Source of the DNA: Flavobacteriales bacterium
Lineage (GTDB): Bacteria; Bacteroidota; Bacteroidia; Flavobacteriales; Flavobacteriaceae
DNA: 45,890 bases
Direction of reading: 5' to 3'
NCBI GenBank assembly: GCA_027023475.1
Contig: JALVVJ010000070.1
Location: 1-45,890, forward strand
Under the pieces are notes generated by a model that was not told where the DNA came from, ran no database searches, and worked only from the letters and a program-made list of their open reading frames with translations. Below are positions 16,342 to 24,564 of this stretch, piece by piece (position 1 is the first letter of the stretch; each line of letters starts with the position of its first letter). A program made the translations under genes and the position numbers.

Positions 16342-18222
16342 TTATTCCACTTCGATACCGCTGTATTTGGGCAATTTTACCTCGTATTGTAAAATAAGTT
16401 CGCGTTTTTTGCCGGGTTTTAGATGAATATCCCATTCCACCTCTCCGGTTTCTTTGTTCAGTTTACCACCCGAGAGGTTAATGACCTCCACAGTCATTTC
16501 CGAGCTATCCGAAATGGGAATTTGATCCAAAATGCGTATGTCCACCGGCCGGTTTTTGTTGTTTTTGACCGTGATACGCCACTTGCGGGTTTCGGTGCGT
16601 TTGGTGCCCAAAAAGATGCGCTTCGAGAATTTTTTGTCCAATTCCCGGGTGATGCGTATGCCTTTGTCCACACCCAACGAAATTTCCAAAGTGTCCTTGG
16701 CCAAGCCCGTATCCAACAGAGTTTTGCCCACCGATGTACCGTCGATAAACACCTGGGCTTCGCCCGAAAGCAAATCGTATTTTTCCCAACCCGTAATCCG
16801 GGCGGTCAAAAAGGCGTTTTCGTCCAATTTGGGAACCGAAATGTAGGTATATTGCACGGGAATATCGTAGTGCATCACCGGAATGGTTTTCACCTGATTG
16901 TTCGACGGCACCGAATAGGGCCGTTTGATGTCGAAATGCACACTGGTTTGCTTTTCGACCCGTTCCAATGGAATTTCCATAGGTTTTGGCGCCGCTTTGG
17001 GCTTGGCTTTCTTGTGTTTGGGCCGGGCTACATAATCGTCATCGTCGTCGTCATCGTCATATCCGGTTGCTACTACAACCACGGTATTGAGCATTTGGGG
17101 ACTCGGTGTCATTTCCACATTCATTACCGGATTGATTACCGGCATTTCCACCTCTTCATATCCCACATAACTGTAAACCAAAACATTATCTTTTTTGTCG
17201 GGTAAGTTGATAGAATAATGCCCGTCAAAATCGCTTACCGTTCCAATGCTTGTACCTTTGACCACCACATTTGCTGCCGGCAAGGGTTCTCCTGTGCTTG
17301 CATCGGTTATGGTTCCGCTTACGGTTTTAATGGGCCCGCTCACGGCGCGGATGTGGTTTTGGTAACCTAACCGGTAGGGCCGCAGGTGTGGAATTTCATT
17401 GGACACGGTGGGATTGACCGACGAAAAGCTCAAACGCACTTTGTTCCAATCCACTTGGGTGGCTTGGTTGACGTTGGCCTTGTAGGTCAGGTTCAAGGGC
17501 TTGGAAATATCATCCACACGTATGTCGTAGCTCGGAAACCAATGGGTTTGCGAAACGTTGTAGTTAAGCGTAAAAACAGATTGCACGGGCCTTTTGGTGG
17601 AAACATCCACAATGATTTCGTAGGGCGGATATATTTTTGTGTCGGTGATTTTTTGAATTTCCTTGCGCAGTTTGATTTTTTGTTTGACAAGCCGGTTCAA
17701 AACCTTTTGCTGTTGGAGCCGTTTAAAACGCAGGGCTTTCATTTTGGACGAATAATAATTTTCCATAGCTTGCAAGGCCTGAACACTCAGTGCTTGGTTT
17801 TTCCCGCTCAGCACTTTGTTGCGTTGAAGTAAATCGATTTCATCATCAATGAGTTGGAGTGAGGTTTTGGCATCGGTGATCCGGTCTTTGATATCTTTGT
17901 ATTTCTTTTCCAAATCGTCCAATCCCTGCGGTTTTATATCATCAGCCGTATAGCTGCGTTCCTGTTTCACCGACAAAATCATCACGGCTCCCGTAGCCGA
18001 TACACGGATGCTTTTGGGGTTGAGAAAAGGCGAAAGACCGGTAAAACGGATACGGGATTCGCCTTGCGGTAAACTCAGTTTTTTGACGCGCGTGATTTGT
18101 GCATTGTCCAAAAATACGGTTACGCCGGTGATTTTGGAATCCGATTTTTGTTCTTTGACCGTTTGGCCGTAACTATGCCAGGCCCAAAACAAAACAAACG
18201 CAAGGATGACTAATTTTTTCAT
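16342..18222 (-). CDS. DUF4139 (MuiA-like) protein with embedded CarboxypepD_reg-like domain
   Basis: 626 residues with a signal peptide ending HSYGQ. The N-terminal DUF4140 part (SKITGVTVFLDNAQITRVKK) is followed by a coiled coil (about 95-195) and then the DUF4139 beta domain of the 'mucoidy inhibitor MuiA' family. DUF4139 is interrupted at about residues 300-440 by a carboxypeptidase-regulatory-like domain (TVSGTITDASTGEPLPAANV, GTSIGTVSDFDGHYSI), a TonB-plug-like motif LNTVVVVATGY, an eight-Asp run near residue 386 and a Lys/Pro-rich linker. DUF4139 resumes and ends YEVKLPKYSGIEVE. Function is unknown; it is secreted to the periplasm or surface. A TAATTTTG box lies at 18252-18245 upstream. 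Confidence 0.88.
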   Translation of the reverse strand: MKKLVILAFVLFWAWHSYGQTVKEQKSDSKITGVTVFLDNAQITRVKKLSLPQGESRIRFTGLSPFLNPKSIRVSATGAVMILSVKQERSYTADDIKPQGLDDLEKKYKDIKDRITDAKTSLQLIDDEIDLLQRNKVLSGKNQALSVQALQAMENYYSSKMKALRFKRLQQQKVLNRLVKQKIKLRKEIQKITDTKIYPPYEIIVDVSTKRPVQSVFTLNYNVSQTHWFPSYDIRVDDISKPLNLTYKANVNQATQVDWNKVRLSFSSVNPTVSNEIPHLRPYRLGYQNHIRAVSGPIKTVSGTITDASTGEPLPAANVVVKGTSIGTVSDFDGHYSINLPDKKDNVLVYSYVGYEEVEMPVINPVMNVEMTPSPQMLNTVVVVATGYDDDDDDDDYVARPKHKKAKPKAAPKPMEIPLERVEKQTSVHFDIKRPYSVPSNNQVKTIPVMHYDIPVQYTYISVPKLDENAFLTARITGWEKYDLLSGEAQVFIDGTSVGKTLLDTGLAKDTLEISLGVDKGIRITRELDKKFSKRIFLGTKRTETRKWRITVKNNKNRPVDIRILDQIPISDSSEMTVEVINLSGGKLNKETGEVEWDIHLKPGKKRELILQYEVKLPKYSGIEVE

Positions 18223-18457
18223 AAGCCGGTTTTCTTGTTCTTTTCAAAATTAGGAATTTTTATTAATAAAATCCCCGTAGGTCAAAAGCTTGAAAACTTT
18301 GCTTTTTGCTGCGGAACTTTTTCGGATGATTGAATATTGCACTTCACCTATGCTACCAAGTACGGAAAAATATTACTATCCCGTAGCTTGCTTCTCCGTG
18401 CAAAACCGATTCACGCCCGCTCTTTTTTCGTATCTTTACACAAAAAGCCAACACATT

Positions 18458-19129
18458 ATGAAACGTATATTTATTGGGCTCTTCTTGATGGTTCTTTTCT
18501 TGGCAGGATGTCAAAACAAAGGAACATCCGGCAACCAACCCGCCGCTACGCCCCGGCAACAAAGCCCCGAAATAACCACACCGCCCAAACCGGCCCAAGC
18601 CAAGATGCACTTCACCGCCGATAGCTTGAAAATCCGGTGGACGGCCTACAAAACAACGTCCAAAGTGCCCGTGAGCGGAACCTTCAAGGATTTTTCCTAC
18701 CGGCTCAGCACCAATGCCGACACCCCCAACGCTTTGCTTGACAGGGCAAGTGTTAGCATCAAAACCGCTTCGGTGTTTTCGGGGAATGCCGGGCGCGACC
18801 AAATCCTGCGCGATGCCTTTTTCCAAATGATGATGGACTCCAACCTCATCGAATTGCGAACCGCCGGATGGGATAACGCCCACGGCATCCTGCACACCAT
18901 TATCCGTATGAACAACAAAGAAATCCCCGTCGATTTTACGGTTAAACAAAAAGACGGCTCCCTCCAAGGCGATGCCCAAATCGACGTGGTCAAGCAATTC
19001 AAAGCCGGTCGGGCACTCTACAACCTGCACACCATGTGCGAAGACAAACACACGGGCAAAGACGGCGTGAGCAAAACCTGGCCCGATGTGCATTTGCAAT
19101 TCGAACTCTATTATCATCAAGACCATTAA
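18458..19129 (+). CDS. YceI-like lipoprotein
   Basis: 223 residues from ATG 18458, chosen because it gives a lipoprotein signal (MKRIFIGLFLMVLFLAGC, lipobox LAGC, cleavage before Cys18). The frame is open further upstream but without a signal sequence. The C-terminal part resembles the YceI lipocalin-like domain, which binds hydrophobic molecules: AKMHFTADSLKIRWTAYKTT, VPVSGTFKDF, SVFSGNAGRDQILRDAFF, then DVHLQFELYYHQ. A Pro/Gln/Thr linker follows the Cys. It is predicted to be lipid-anchored in the envelope; the ligand is unknown. The next gene starts two bases after the stop. Confidence 0.85.
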   Translation: MKRIFIGLFLMVLFLAGCQNKGTSGNQPAATPRQQSPEITTPPKPAQAKMHFTADSLKIRWTAYKTTSKVPVSGTFKDFSYRLSTNADTPNALLDRASVSIKTASVFSGNAGRDQILRDAFFQMMMDSNLIELRTAGWDNAHGILHTIIRMNNKEIPVDFTVKQKDGSLQGDAQIDVVKQFKAGRALYNLHTMCEDKHTGKDGVSKTWPDVHLQFELYYHQDH

Positions 19130-19131
19130 AT

Positions 19132-20493
19132 ATGCCCCGCTTTCATTTTATCGCCATCGGCGGTAGCGCCATGCACAATTTGGCCCTTACGCTCCTCGAT
19201 AAGGGCTACACTGTTACGGGCAGCGACGACGAAATCTACGAACCCTCGCGTTCGCGCCTGGAACGTGCCGGTTTGTTACCCGACAAGTTGGGCTGGTATC
19301 CCGAACGTATCACCCCCGGTTTGGACGGCATCATCCTGGGTAAGCATGCACGGGCCGACAATCCCGAATTGCTCCGGGCGCGCGAGCTCGGCCTGCCCGT
19401 GTATTCCTATCCCGAATTTATCTACGAACAGTCGCGCGACAAACGCCGCGTGGTCATCGGCGGTTCCCATGGCAAAACCACCACCACGGCCATACTGCTG
19501 CACGGCCTGGTGCGCAACGGTCGCCAACCCGATTTTATGGTGGGCTCCCAACTCAAAGGTTTCGACCGCATGATACGGCTTACCAACAGCGCCGACACCA
19601 TCGTGCTCGAAGGCGACGAATATCCCACTTCGCCCCTCGACGACCGGCCCAAATTTTTTCATTACCGCCCCCATATTGCCGTGCTCACGGGCATTGCCCT
19701 TGACCATATCAACGTGTTCAAAACACCCGAAAACTATGCCGCCCAATTCCGCCGGTTCATTACCGATTATATCGAACCCGGCGGAACGCTTATCTACAAC
19801 GCCGAAGACCCCGTGCTTCGCGACTTGGCCCGGCTCCGCCCCGACCTGAAAGTCATTCCATACCGGACACCTGACTATCGTGTGGACGACCGCCGTTTTA
19901 TCCTTCAACACGATGGGCGCGAATATCCTTTACGCATTTTCGGACGGCACAATATGCAAAACCTTGCCGCCGCTGCCACCGCGGCACAAGAACTGGGTAT
20001 CGAACCCAAGGATTTCTACCGTGCCGTGCAGAATTTCGAAGGCGCATCCCTGCGTTTGGAAAAAATATTCGACAATGGCCGCTGTGTGATTTATCGCGAC
20101 TTTGCCCACGCACCGTCCAAAGTGCGTGCTTCGGTGCAGGCGGTTCGCGAACTTTATCCCCACCGCCGGCTGAAAGCCGTTTTGGAACTGCACACATACA
20201 GCAGTTTGAGCAAGGAGTTTATTCCCAACTACCGCGGCAGTTTGGATGCGGCCGACCGGGCGGCCGTGTTTTATTCGCCCCACGCCGTAGCCATCAAACG
20301 CCTGCAACCCGTGGAACCGGAATTTATTCGTCAGTCTTTTGGTAAGGAGGGCTTGCAGGTGTTCAACGATCCCGCGGTCTTCAAGGAATATGTTTACGGG
20401 CTCCCCGAACCCGGGTCGGTGATTTTGTTGATGAGTTCCGGGGCGCTGGGCGGTTTGGATATTGACAAACTGAAACAACAATGCGATTCCTAG
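19132..20493 (+). CDS. mpl: Mpl/MurC-type muropeptide ligase
   Basis: 453 residues. Mpl joins the recycled tripeptide L-Ala-gamma-D-Glu-meso-DAP to UDP-N-acetylmuramate in peptidoglycan recycling; the fold is shared with MurC. Visible are the N-terminal UDP-binding segment HFIAIGGSAMHNLALTLLDK, the ATP P-loop GGSHGKTTTT (about 110-119), VLEGDEYPTS, ALDHINVFKT and the C-terminal ligase domain (DFAHAPSKVRASVQAVRELY, ELHTYSSLSKEF). Asp in DFAHAP and the general length favour Mpl over MurC, but this is inference. The start is ATG 19132; an earlier in-frame start at 19036 lies inside the YceI gene. It overlaps the next gene by 13 bases. Confidence 0.9.
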   Translation: MPRFHFIAIGGSAMHNLALTLLDKGYTVTGSDDEIYEPSRSRLERAGLLPDKLGWYPERITPGLDGIILGKHARADNPELLRARELGLPVYSYPEFIYEQSRDKRRVVIGGSHGKTTTTAILLHGLVRNGRQPDFMVGSQLKGFDRMIRLTNSADTIVLEGDEYPTSPLDDRPKFFHYRPHIAVLTGIALDHINVFKTPENYAAQFRRFITDYIEPGGTLIYNAEDPVLRDLARLRPDLKVIPYRTPDYRVDDRRFILQHDGREYPLRIFGRHNMQNLAAAATAAQELGIEPKDFYRAVQNFEGASLRLEKIFDNGRCVIYRDFAHAPSKVRASVQAVRELYPHRRLKAVLELHTYSSLSKEFIPNYRGSLDAADRAAVFYSPHAVAIKRLQPVEPEFIRQSFGKEGLQVFNDPAVFKEYVYGLPEPGSVILLMSSGALGGLDIDKLKQQCDS

Positions 20494-21008
20494 CCCTTGC
20501 CCTTATCGTGCTGACCGCGGCTTGCACGCCCGGCAACCGTCGTTTGCGAACGGATTTTAGTTCGCAGGAAAAGGAGATTCTGTCCCGCAGCCGTGCATTG
20601 ATCGGGCGGGCCTATTATGCCACTGCCGTAACCCGCGGCACCGACGGGCGTATGCGTGCCCGCGTGATGGAACCTTTTGCTCCCGACTCGGCTTGGGTGA
20701 TTTGGTTGGCCACCAACGACCGCAGCCGCAAGGTAGCCGAACTCCGCAGTCACCCACAAATGACGCTACACTATTTCGACCGTTCATCGCCCGGCTATGT
20801 TTCGCTCTACGGACGAGCCCGTTTGGTGAACGATTCGGCCGTCAAGGCCCGTATTTGGCGACCCGCTTGGGAAAAATTCTACCCCGGACGCAAGCATTAC
20901 CTGCTCATCCGTTTTGAACCGGAACTTTTGGAAATGATTGACGTGGGCGCCGGCCTGCCGGGTGATTCGGCAACGTGGGCGCCATACCGGGTTCGTTTAC
21001 GACCTTAA
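20481..21008 (+). CDS. Pyridoxamine 5'-phosphate oxidase-like lipoprotein
   Basis: 175 residues with a lipoprotein signal (MRFLALALIVLTAACTP, lipobox TAAC). The body resembles the flavin-binding split-barrel family of PNPOx and general stress protein 26: SRALIGRAYYATAVTRGTDG, WVIWLATNDRSRKVAELRSHPQMTLHYFD and GYVSLYGRARLVND. These proteins usually bind FMN or F420; the true substrate and cofactor are unknown here. Its start lies inside mpl (13-base overlap), so it is the third gene of a YceI-mpl operon. Lipidation of such a domain is uncommon. The stop codon is directly followed by repeat copy C. Confidence 0.82.
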   Translation: MRFLALALIVLTAACTPGNRRLRTDFSSQEKEILSRSRALIGRAYYATAVTRGTDGRMRARVMEPFAPDSAWVIWLATNDRSRKVAELRSHPQMTLHYFDRSSPGYVSLYGRARLVNDSAVKARIWRPAWEKFYPGRKHYLLIRFEPELLEMIDVGAGLPGDSATWAPYRVRLRP

Positions 21009-21009
21009 T

Positions 21010-21400
21010 ATTTTTAGGGCGCCCCGGCGCCGGGTTTCGGGGCCCCGCCGGCGGGCGAACGCCCGCGGCGGCCGGCCGGACGTTGGGACGGGATTTATTG
21101 ACGCCCCGGCCCGCGGCGAAGCCGCGGGCCGGGGCGTATTGATTTTCAGTCGGATACGTCCGGCCGGCCGCCCGGCGCCTACGGCGCCGCGGCGGGGCAC
21201 CGGCCGTTGCTTCAAGCGGCGGAGCGCTTTCGCACCGGCCGGCCCGAAATCCGTCGCCGTCGGGCTGTCCGCTCAAATGCGGCTCGGGTGCGTCGGTTTT
21301 TGCATGGCCGGCGCTGCGGTCTCTTCCTCCGGGAGCCCTCAGCGCCGGCGCAAAAAACACTTTCGCCCCTTCGCCGCATAACCGCTCCCATCCCTGGCGC
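21010..21400 (-). repeat. GC-rich structured repeat, copy C
   Basis: On the minus strand it starts GCGCCAGGGATGGGAGCGG at 21400, with TTATGCGGCG, and ends GGCGCCCTAAAAAT at 21010. The core GCCGCATTTGAGCGGACAG is near 21260-21285. It has an extra nested palindrome at 21067-21172. It begins nine bases after the stop of a likely gene remnant (21410). No protein-coding content is credible. Confidence 0.8.
21067..21172. repeat. Nested perfect inverted repeats (cruciform-like)
   Basis: The outer arms, 17 bp, are at 21067-21083 and 21156-21172. The inner perfect 17-bp hairpin has arms at 21101-21117 and 21121-21137 around GAA. Both pairs match exactly by reverse complement. This would be a very stable fold in RNA or single-stranded DNA. 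Confidence 0.85.
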
Positions 21401-21409
21401 AATAATTTT

Positions 21410-21555
21410 TTATTTCTTGTTCGTTTCGAAGCTAATCCCGAGCTTAAAGTGGACAAAACCAACCGGCACTAAATCACCGGAACCGTTTAATCCGGGTAAG
21501 TCATAAATCAACCCACAACCGCAACGTAGGGCCGTTTATCCAGAAATTGTGTTTT
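21410..21555 (-). pseudogene. Probable remnant of an outer-membrane protein 3' end, one frameshift
   Basis: Minus strand, directly after lpdA. One frame reads VGKHNFWINGPTLRLWVDL then stop; the next frame reads on as YDLPGLNGSGDLVPVGF and VHFKLGISFETNKK then stop. Removing one T from the TTT at the junction joins them into a continuous, plausible beta-barrel C-terminus ending in alternating hydrophobic residues and an aromatic. There is no start codon or 5' part. A chance open frame is possible. Confidence 0.35.
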
Positions 21556-21556
21556 C

Positions 21557-22945
21557 CTACAAATGAATCACCTCCCCATAAGCCGCGGCCACGGCTTCCA
21601 TCACTGCCTCGCTCATGGTGGGATGCGGGTGAATGCTTTTGAGCAGCGTGTGGCCGGTGGATTCGGCCTTGCGGGCGGCCACAATTTCGGCGATCATCTC
21701 CGTAACATTGGCGCCTATCATGTGGGCACCCAAAATTTCATCATATTTCTTGTCGATAAGGATTTTAACGAACCCGTCGGTTTGGCCGGCGGCCTTGGCC
21801 TTTCCGCTGGCGGTAAACGGGAATTTACCCACCAGTACATCGTAGCCCGCTTCGCGGGCGGCCTCTTCGGTGTAGCCCACCGATGCCACTTGCGGCGAAG
21901 TGTAGATGTTCGACGGAATATTGTTGTAGTCGATGGGTTCGGGATCCAATCCGGCAATTTTTTCCACGCACGTAATGCCTTCGGCCGAAGCCACATGGGC
22001 CAGGGCCGGCGTATCGATAACATCGCCTATGGCGTAGTAACCCGGCACATTGGTGCGATAAAATCGATCCACCTTGATTTTCCCTTTTTCGGTTTCGATG
22101 CCCACGTCTTCCAGCCCTATATCTTCGATGTTGGCTTGGATACCCACGGCGCTGAGCACTTTTTGGGCCGTTACTTCGCCTTCGCCTTTTTTGTTTTTGT
22201 ATAGCACCTTGACGCCTTCGCCGGTAATTTCGTGTCCGGTAACTTCGGTGCCGGTGAGCACTTTGATTTTGGCTTTCTTAAAACTGCGTTCCAACTGTTT
22301 GGACACTTCGGCATCTTCGAGCGGAACGATGCGCGGCAGGTATTCGATAAGCGTTACTTTGGTGCCGATACTGTTGTAAAAGTAGGCCATTTCCACGCCG
22401 ATGGCCCCCGAGCCCACAATCACGATGCTTTCGGGTTGTTTTTCCAGGGTCAGGGCTTGGCGGTAGCCGATGATGTGTTCCCCGTCGATGGGCAGGAAAG
22501 GCAGTTGGCGCGCCCGGGCCCCGGTGGCAATGATGATGTGGTCGGCATCCAAATCGCTAATCAGCGCATTGGGATGGGTGATGCGAACTTGTTTGTTTGG
22601 CAGCACTTGTCCCGTGCCAGGAATTACGTGAATTTTGTTTTTCTTCATCAAAAACTCCACCCCCTTGCTCATGCTTTCGGCCACTTCGCGGCTACGTTTG
22701 ATAATAGCCGGAAAATCGGCCGCGGATTTATCCACCCTAACGCCATAATTACCGGCATGGCGGGCATATTGAAATACTTCGGCACTTTTCATCAGGGCTT
22801 TGGTGGGAATACAACCCCAATTGAGGCACACGCCCCCCAGATTTTCCTTTTCCACAATACCCGTTTTGAATCCCAGCTGTGCGGCACGAATGGCGGCCAC
22901 ATATCCGCCGGGTCCGCTACCGATAATCAGGACGTCGAATTTCAT
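21557..22945 (-). CDS. lpdA: Dihydrolipoyl dehydrogenase (E3)
   Basis: 462 residues, the usual E3 length. It reoxidises dihydrolipoamide of the pyruvate, 2-oxoglutarate or branched-chain dehydrogenase complexes or the glycine cleavage system, using FAD and NAD+. Visible are the FAD Rossmann motif DVLIIGSGPGGYVAA, the redox-active disulfide GGVCLNWGCIPTKA (Cys40, Cys45), the NAD-binding GSGAIGVEMAY, the second FAD segment YYAIGDVIDTP, and the C-terminal catalytic HPHPTMSEA with His-Glu. No E1/E2 genes are adjacent. The promoter at 22965-22996 fits a monocistronic transcript. Confidence 0.97.
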   Translation of the reverse strand: MKFDVLIIGSGPGGYVAAIRAAQLGFKTGIVEKENLGGVCLNWGCIPTKALMKSAEVFQYARHAGNYGVRVDKSAADFPAIIKRSREVAESMSKGVEFLMKKNKIHVIPGTGQVLPNKQVRITHPNALISDLDADHIIIATGARARQLPFLPIDGEHIIGYRQALTLEKQPESIVIVGSGAIGVEMAYFYNSIGTKVTLIEYLPRIVPLEDAEVSKQLERSFKKAKIKVLTGTEVTGHEITGEGVKVLYKNKKGEGEVTAQKVLSAVGIQANIEDIGLEDVGIETEKGKIKVDRFYRTNVPGYYAIGDVIDTPALAHVASAEGITCVEKIAGLDPEPIDYNNIPSNIYTSPQVASVGYTEEAAREAGYDVLVGKFPFTASGKAKAAGQTDGFVKILIDKKYDEILGAHMIGANVTEMIAEIVAARKAESTGHTLLKSIHPHPTMSEAVMEAVAAAYGEVIHL

Positions 22946-22964
22946 AGTAGGTTATCTTTTAGCT

Positions 22965-22996
22965 CAAAAATAGGCATTTTCGGGCGGTGTGCCAAA
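22965..22996 (-). promoter_or_regulatory. Promoter of lpdA
   Basis: On the minus strand TTTG (22996-22993), 20 bases, then TATTTTTG (22972-22965), a perfect match to TTTG-N19-21-TAnnTTTG. It lies 20 bases before the start codon. Confidence 0.7.
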
Positions 22997-23010
22997 GAGC
23001 TTTAAAAGAA

Positions 23011-23039
23011 AAGCCGGAAATCGGAATGATTTCCGGCTT
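23011..23039 (-). terminator. Terminator of the T9SS-cargo gene
   Basis: A perfect 12-bp stem AAGCCGGAAATC / GATTTCCGGCTT with a GGAAT loop; on the minus strand it is followed by TTCTTTTAAAG. It ends the 23062-24462 transcript and separates it from the lpdA promoter. Confidence 0.8.
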
Positions 23040-23061
23040 GGAACGGAATATTGTTTTATGG

Positions 23062-24462
23062 CTAACGTTTGATAAACCGGCGCGTATGTTCACCTCCTGG
23101 CGAAACAATGCGGTAGAGATAAACGCCGCGCGGCAATATAGCCGTGGAAATTTTTACCCTATTTGTTCCGGCATAGAGATGAAACCCTTTGCCTGTTAAA
23201 CGTTTTCCTTCCAAATCGATAATGTCAATGTTTATGTTCACATCCTGTTTTGCTTGGATTTTAAAGTAAAGCCAACCGGATGCCGGAACCGGAAAAGCAC
23301 GTAATTCTTCGGCGCGGATATAGTTATCCACGGCAGCGGGATAACCCAAATATATATTGTCCAACTGCATCCACGAGCCCGGTTCGTCGCCGTTCCAGGC
23401 ATCGAAGCGTAAGCTGTCGTGTGCGTATTGCAGGTTCAACGGAATGTCCACGTGTTGATAGGCGGGAATATCACTTGTATAATCTTGTCCGATAAACTCA
23501 TTTTGGCTCGGGTCGGACGAATTTTTGAAAATAAACCGGATGCTCGCCATATCGCCCGCTACGCGGTGGGTTTTGATGTCGTAGGAAATGCTCGTGGGAT
23601 TCTGGCCAATGGCCATGCCTCCTTCGAGTCCGTCGTGCGAAAACAATTGCCCGTTGGTGATGACGGCATAAACGGTGTCGCCCCACCGGTTAAGGGCGTT
23701 TACCATATACACGGCATAACTTCCGTCGGTGGGGTCGGTGGATTTTTGGATGCTTTGCGGCGTGGTCAGCGGTTCGTCGTCGAGCGAAGTCATAAAACCG
23801 TCGGGTTTTTCCACATTGTGGAATGTCCAGTTTTCAAAACTCCAATTGGGCGGCGGCGGAACGGACGATGTGTTGGAAATAAAACGCAAATTATCGAACA
23901 TTACCCAACTGCCGATTTCCATACCCGCACCGGTAATGGCATTGCTACTTGCGGCGCCTATCATCACCGTGTCGGGAACTGCACCTGCCGGCATGCGGGT
24001 GGGTAGCACGATGGTTTGCCAGCTTTGCGTGTTCATGGTCGCATCGATGTGCACAATGGTATCGAATAGCGGAATACTTTGATATTTGAATTCGATAAGG
24101 AAAAGGGCCGTGTCTTGTCCCACCACGCCGGCCTTATAGTCGATTTTTACCGTATCCACGTGGGACGAATAGGGTGTTCCACCCGAAAAATCTTCGGGAT
24201 AAAAATTGACAAAATACCCCGGTTCCACTTCGCCGGGATCCCATTGCCCCCTGTCGATACTTTCGATTTTTACCGAATAATTACCTTCGGTGGCATCCGT
24301 TTCCCTGGAAATGTTCAAGTAACCGTCCTCTCCGCTATCCATATAATCATCCAGGTCGGGATAGGTTTGTGTATGCCAGTTTTCGAAACTGTTGTTCTGA
24401 ATTTGCTGGGCGTTCAGGAAAAACGCCAACAATAAAGAAATAAGAAAAATAGCTTTTTTCAT
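23062..24462 (-). CDS. Secreted protein with T9SS type A sorting domain
   Basis: 466 residues. The signal peptide is MKKAIFLISLLLAFFLNAQ. Two related halves, each opening SFENW (about residues 24 and 206), look like repeated carbohydrate-binding or jelly-roll domains: one has YLNISRETDATEGNYSVKI, the other IQKSTDPTDGSYAVYMVN. The last ~75 residues are a T9SS type A sorting domain: FPVPASGWLYFKI, VNINIDIIDLEGK and ILPRGVYLYRIVSPG, ending RRFIKR. The protein should cross the outer membrane by the type IX system and be anchored at the surface or released. The ligand is unknown. It is monocistronic with its own terminator. Confidence 0.88.
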   Translation of the reverse strand: MKKAIFLISLLLAFFLNAQQIQNNSFENWHTQTYPDLDDYMDSGEDGYLNISRETDATEGNYSVKIESIDRGQWDPGEVEPGYFVNFYPEDFSGGTPYSSHVDTVKIDYKAGVVGQDTALFLIEFKYQSIPLFDTIVHIDATMNTQSWQTIVLPTRMPAGAVPDTVMIGAASSNAITGAGMEIGSWVMFDNLRFISNTSSVPPPPNWSFENWTFHNVEKPDGFMTSLDDEPLTTPQSIQKSTDPTDGSYAVYMVNALNRWGDTVYAVITNGQLFSHDGLEGGMAIGQNPTSISYDIKTHRVAGDMASIRFIFKNSSDPSQNEFIGQDYTSDIPAYQHVDIPLNLQYAHDSLRFDAWNGDEPGSWMQLDNIYLGYPAAVDNYIRAEELRAFPVPASGWLYFKIQAKQDVNINIDIIDLEGKRLTGKGFHLYAGTNRVKISTAILPRGVYLYRIVSPGGEHTRRFIKR

Positions 24463-24506
24463 GGCAGTGGTTTTTTGAATTTATTCTAAATTTAAGAAAA
24501 ATACTT

Positions 24507-24549
24507 GCGGTTCTTTATGTCATGGGTCATTTTTTTAAAGATGAACCGC
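24507..24549 (-). terminator. Possible terminator of hutU
   Basis: GCGGTTC (24507-24513) pairs with GAACCGC (24543-24549) across a long AT-rich loop; on the minus strand a T-containing tract follows. It lies just after the hutU stop codon. The loop is long, so this is uncertain. Confidence 0.3.
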
Positions 24550-24564
24550 TTATTGCCATCCGAA

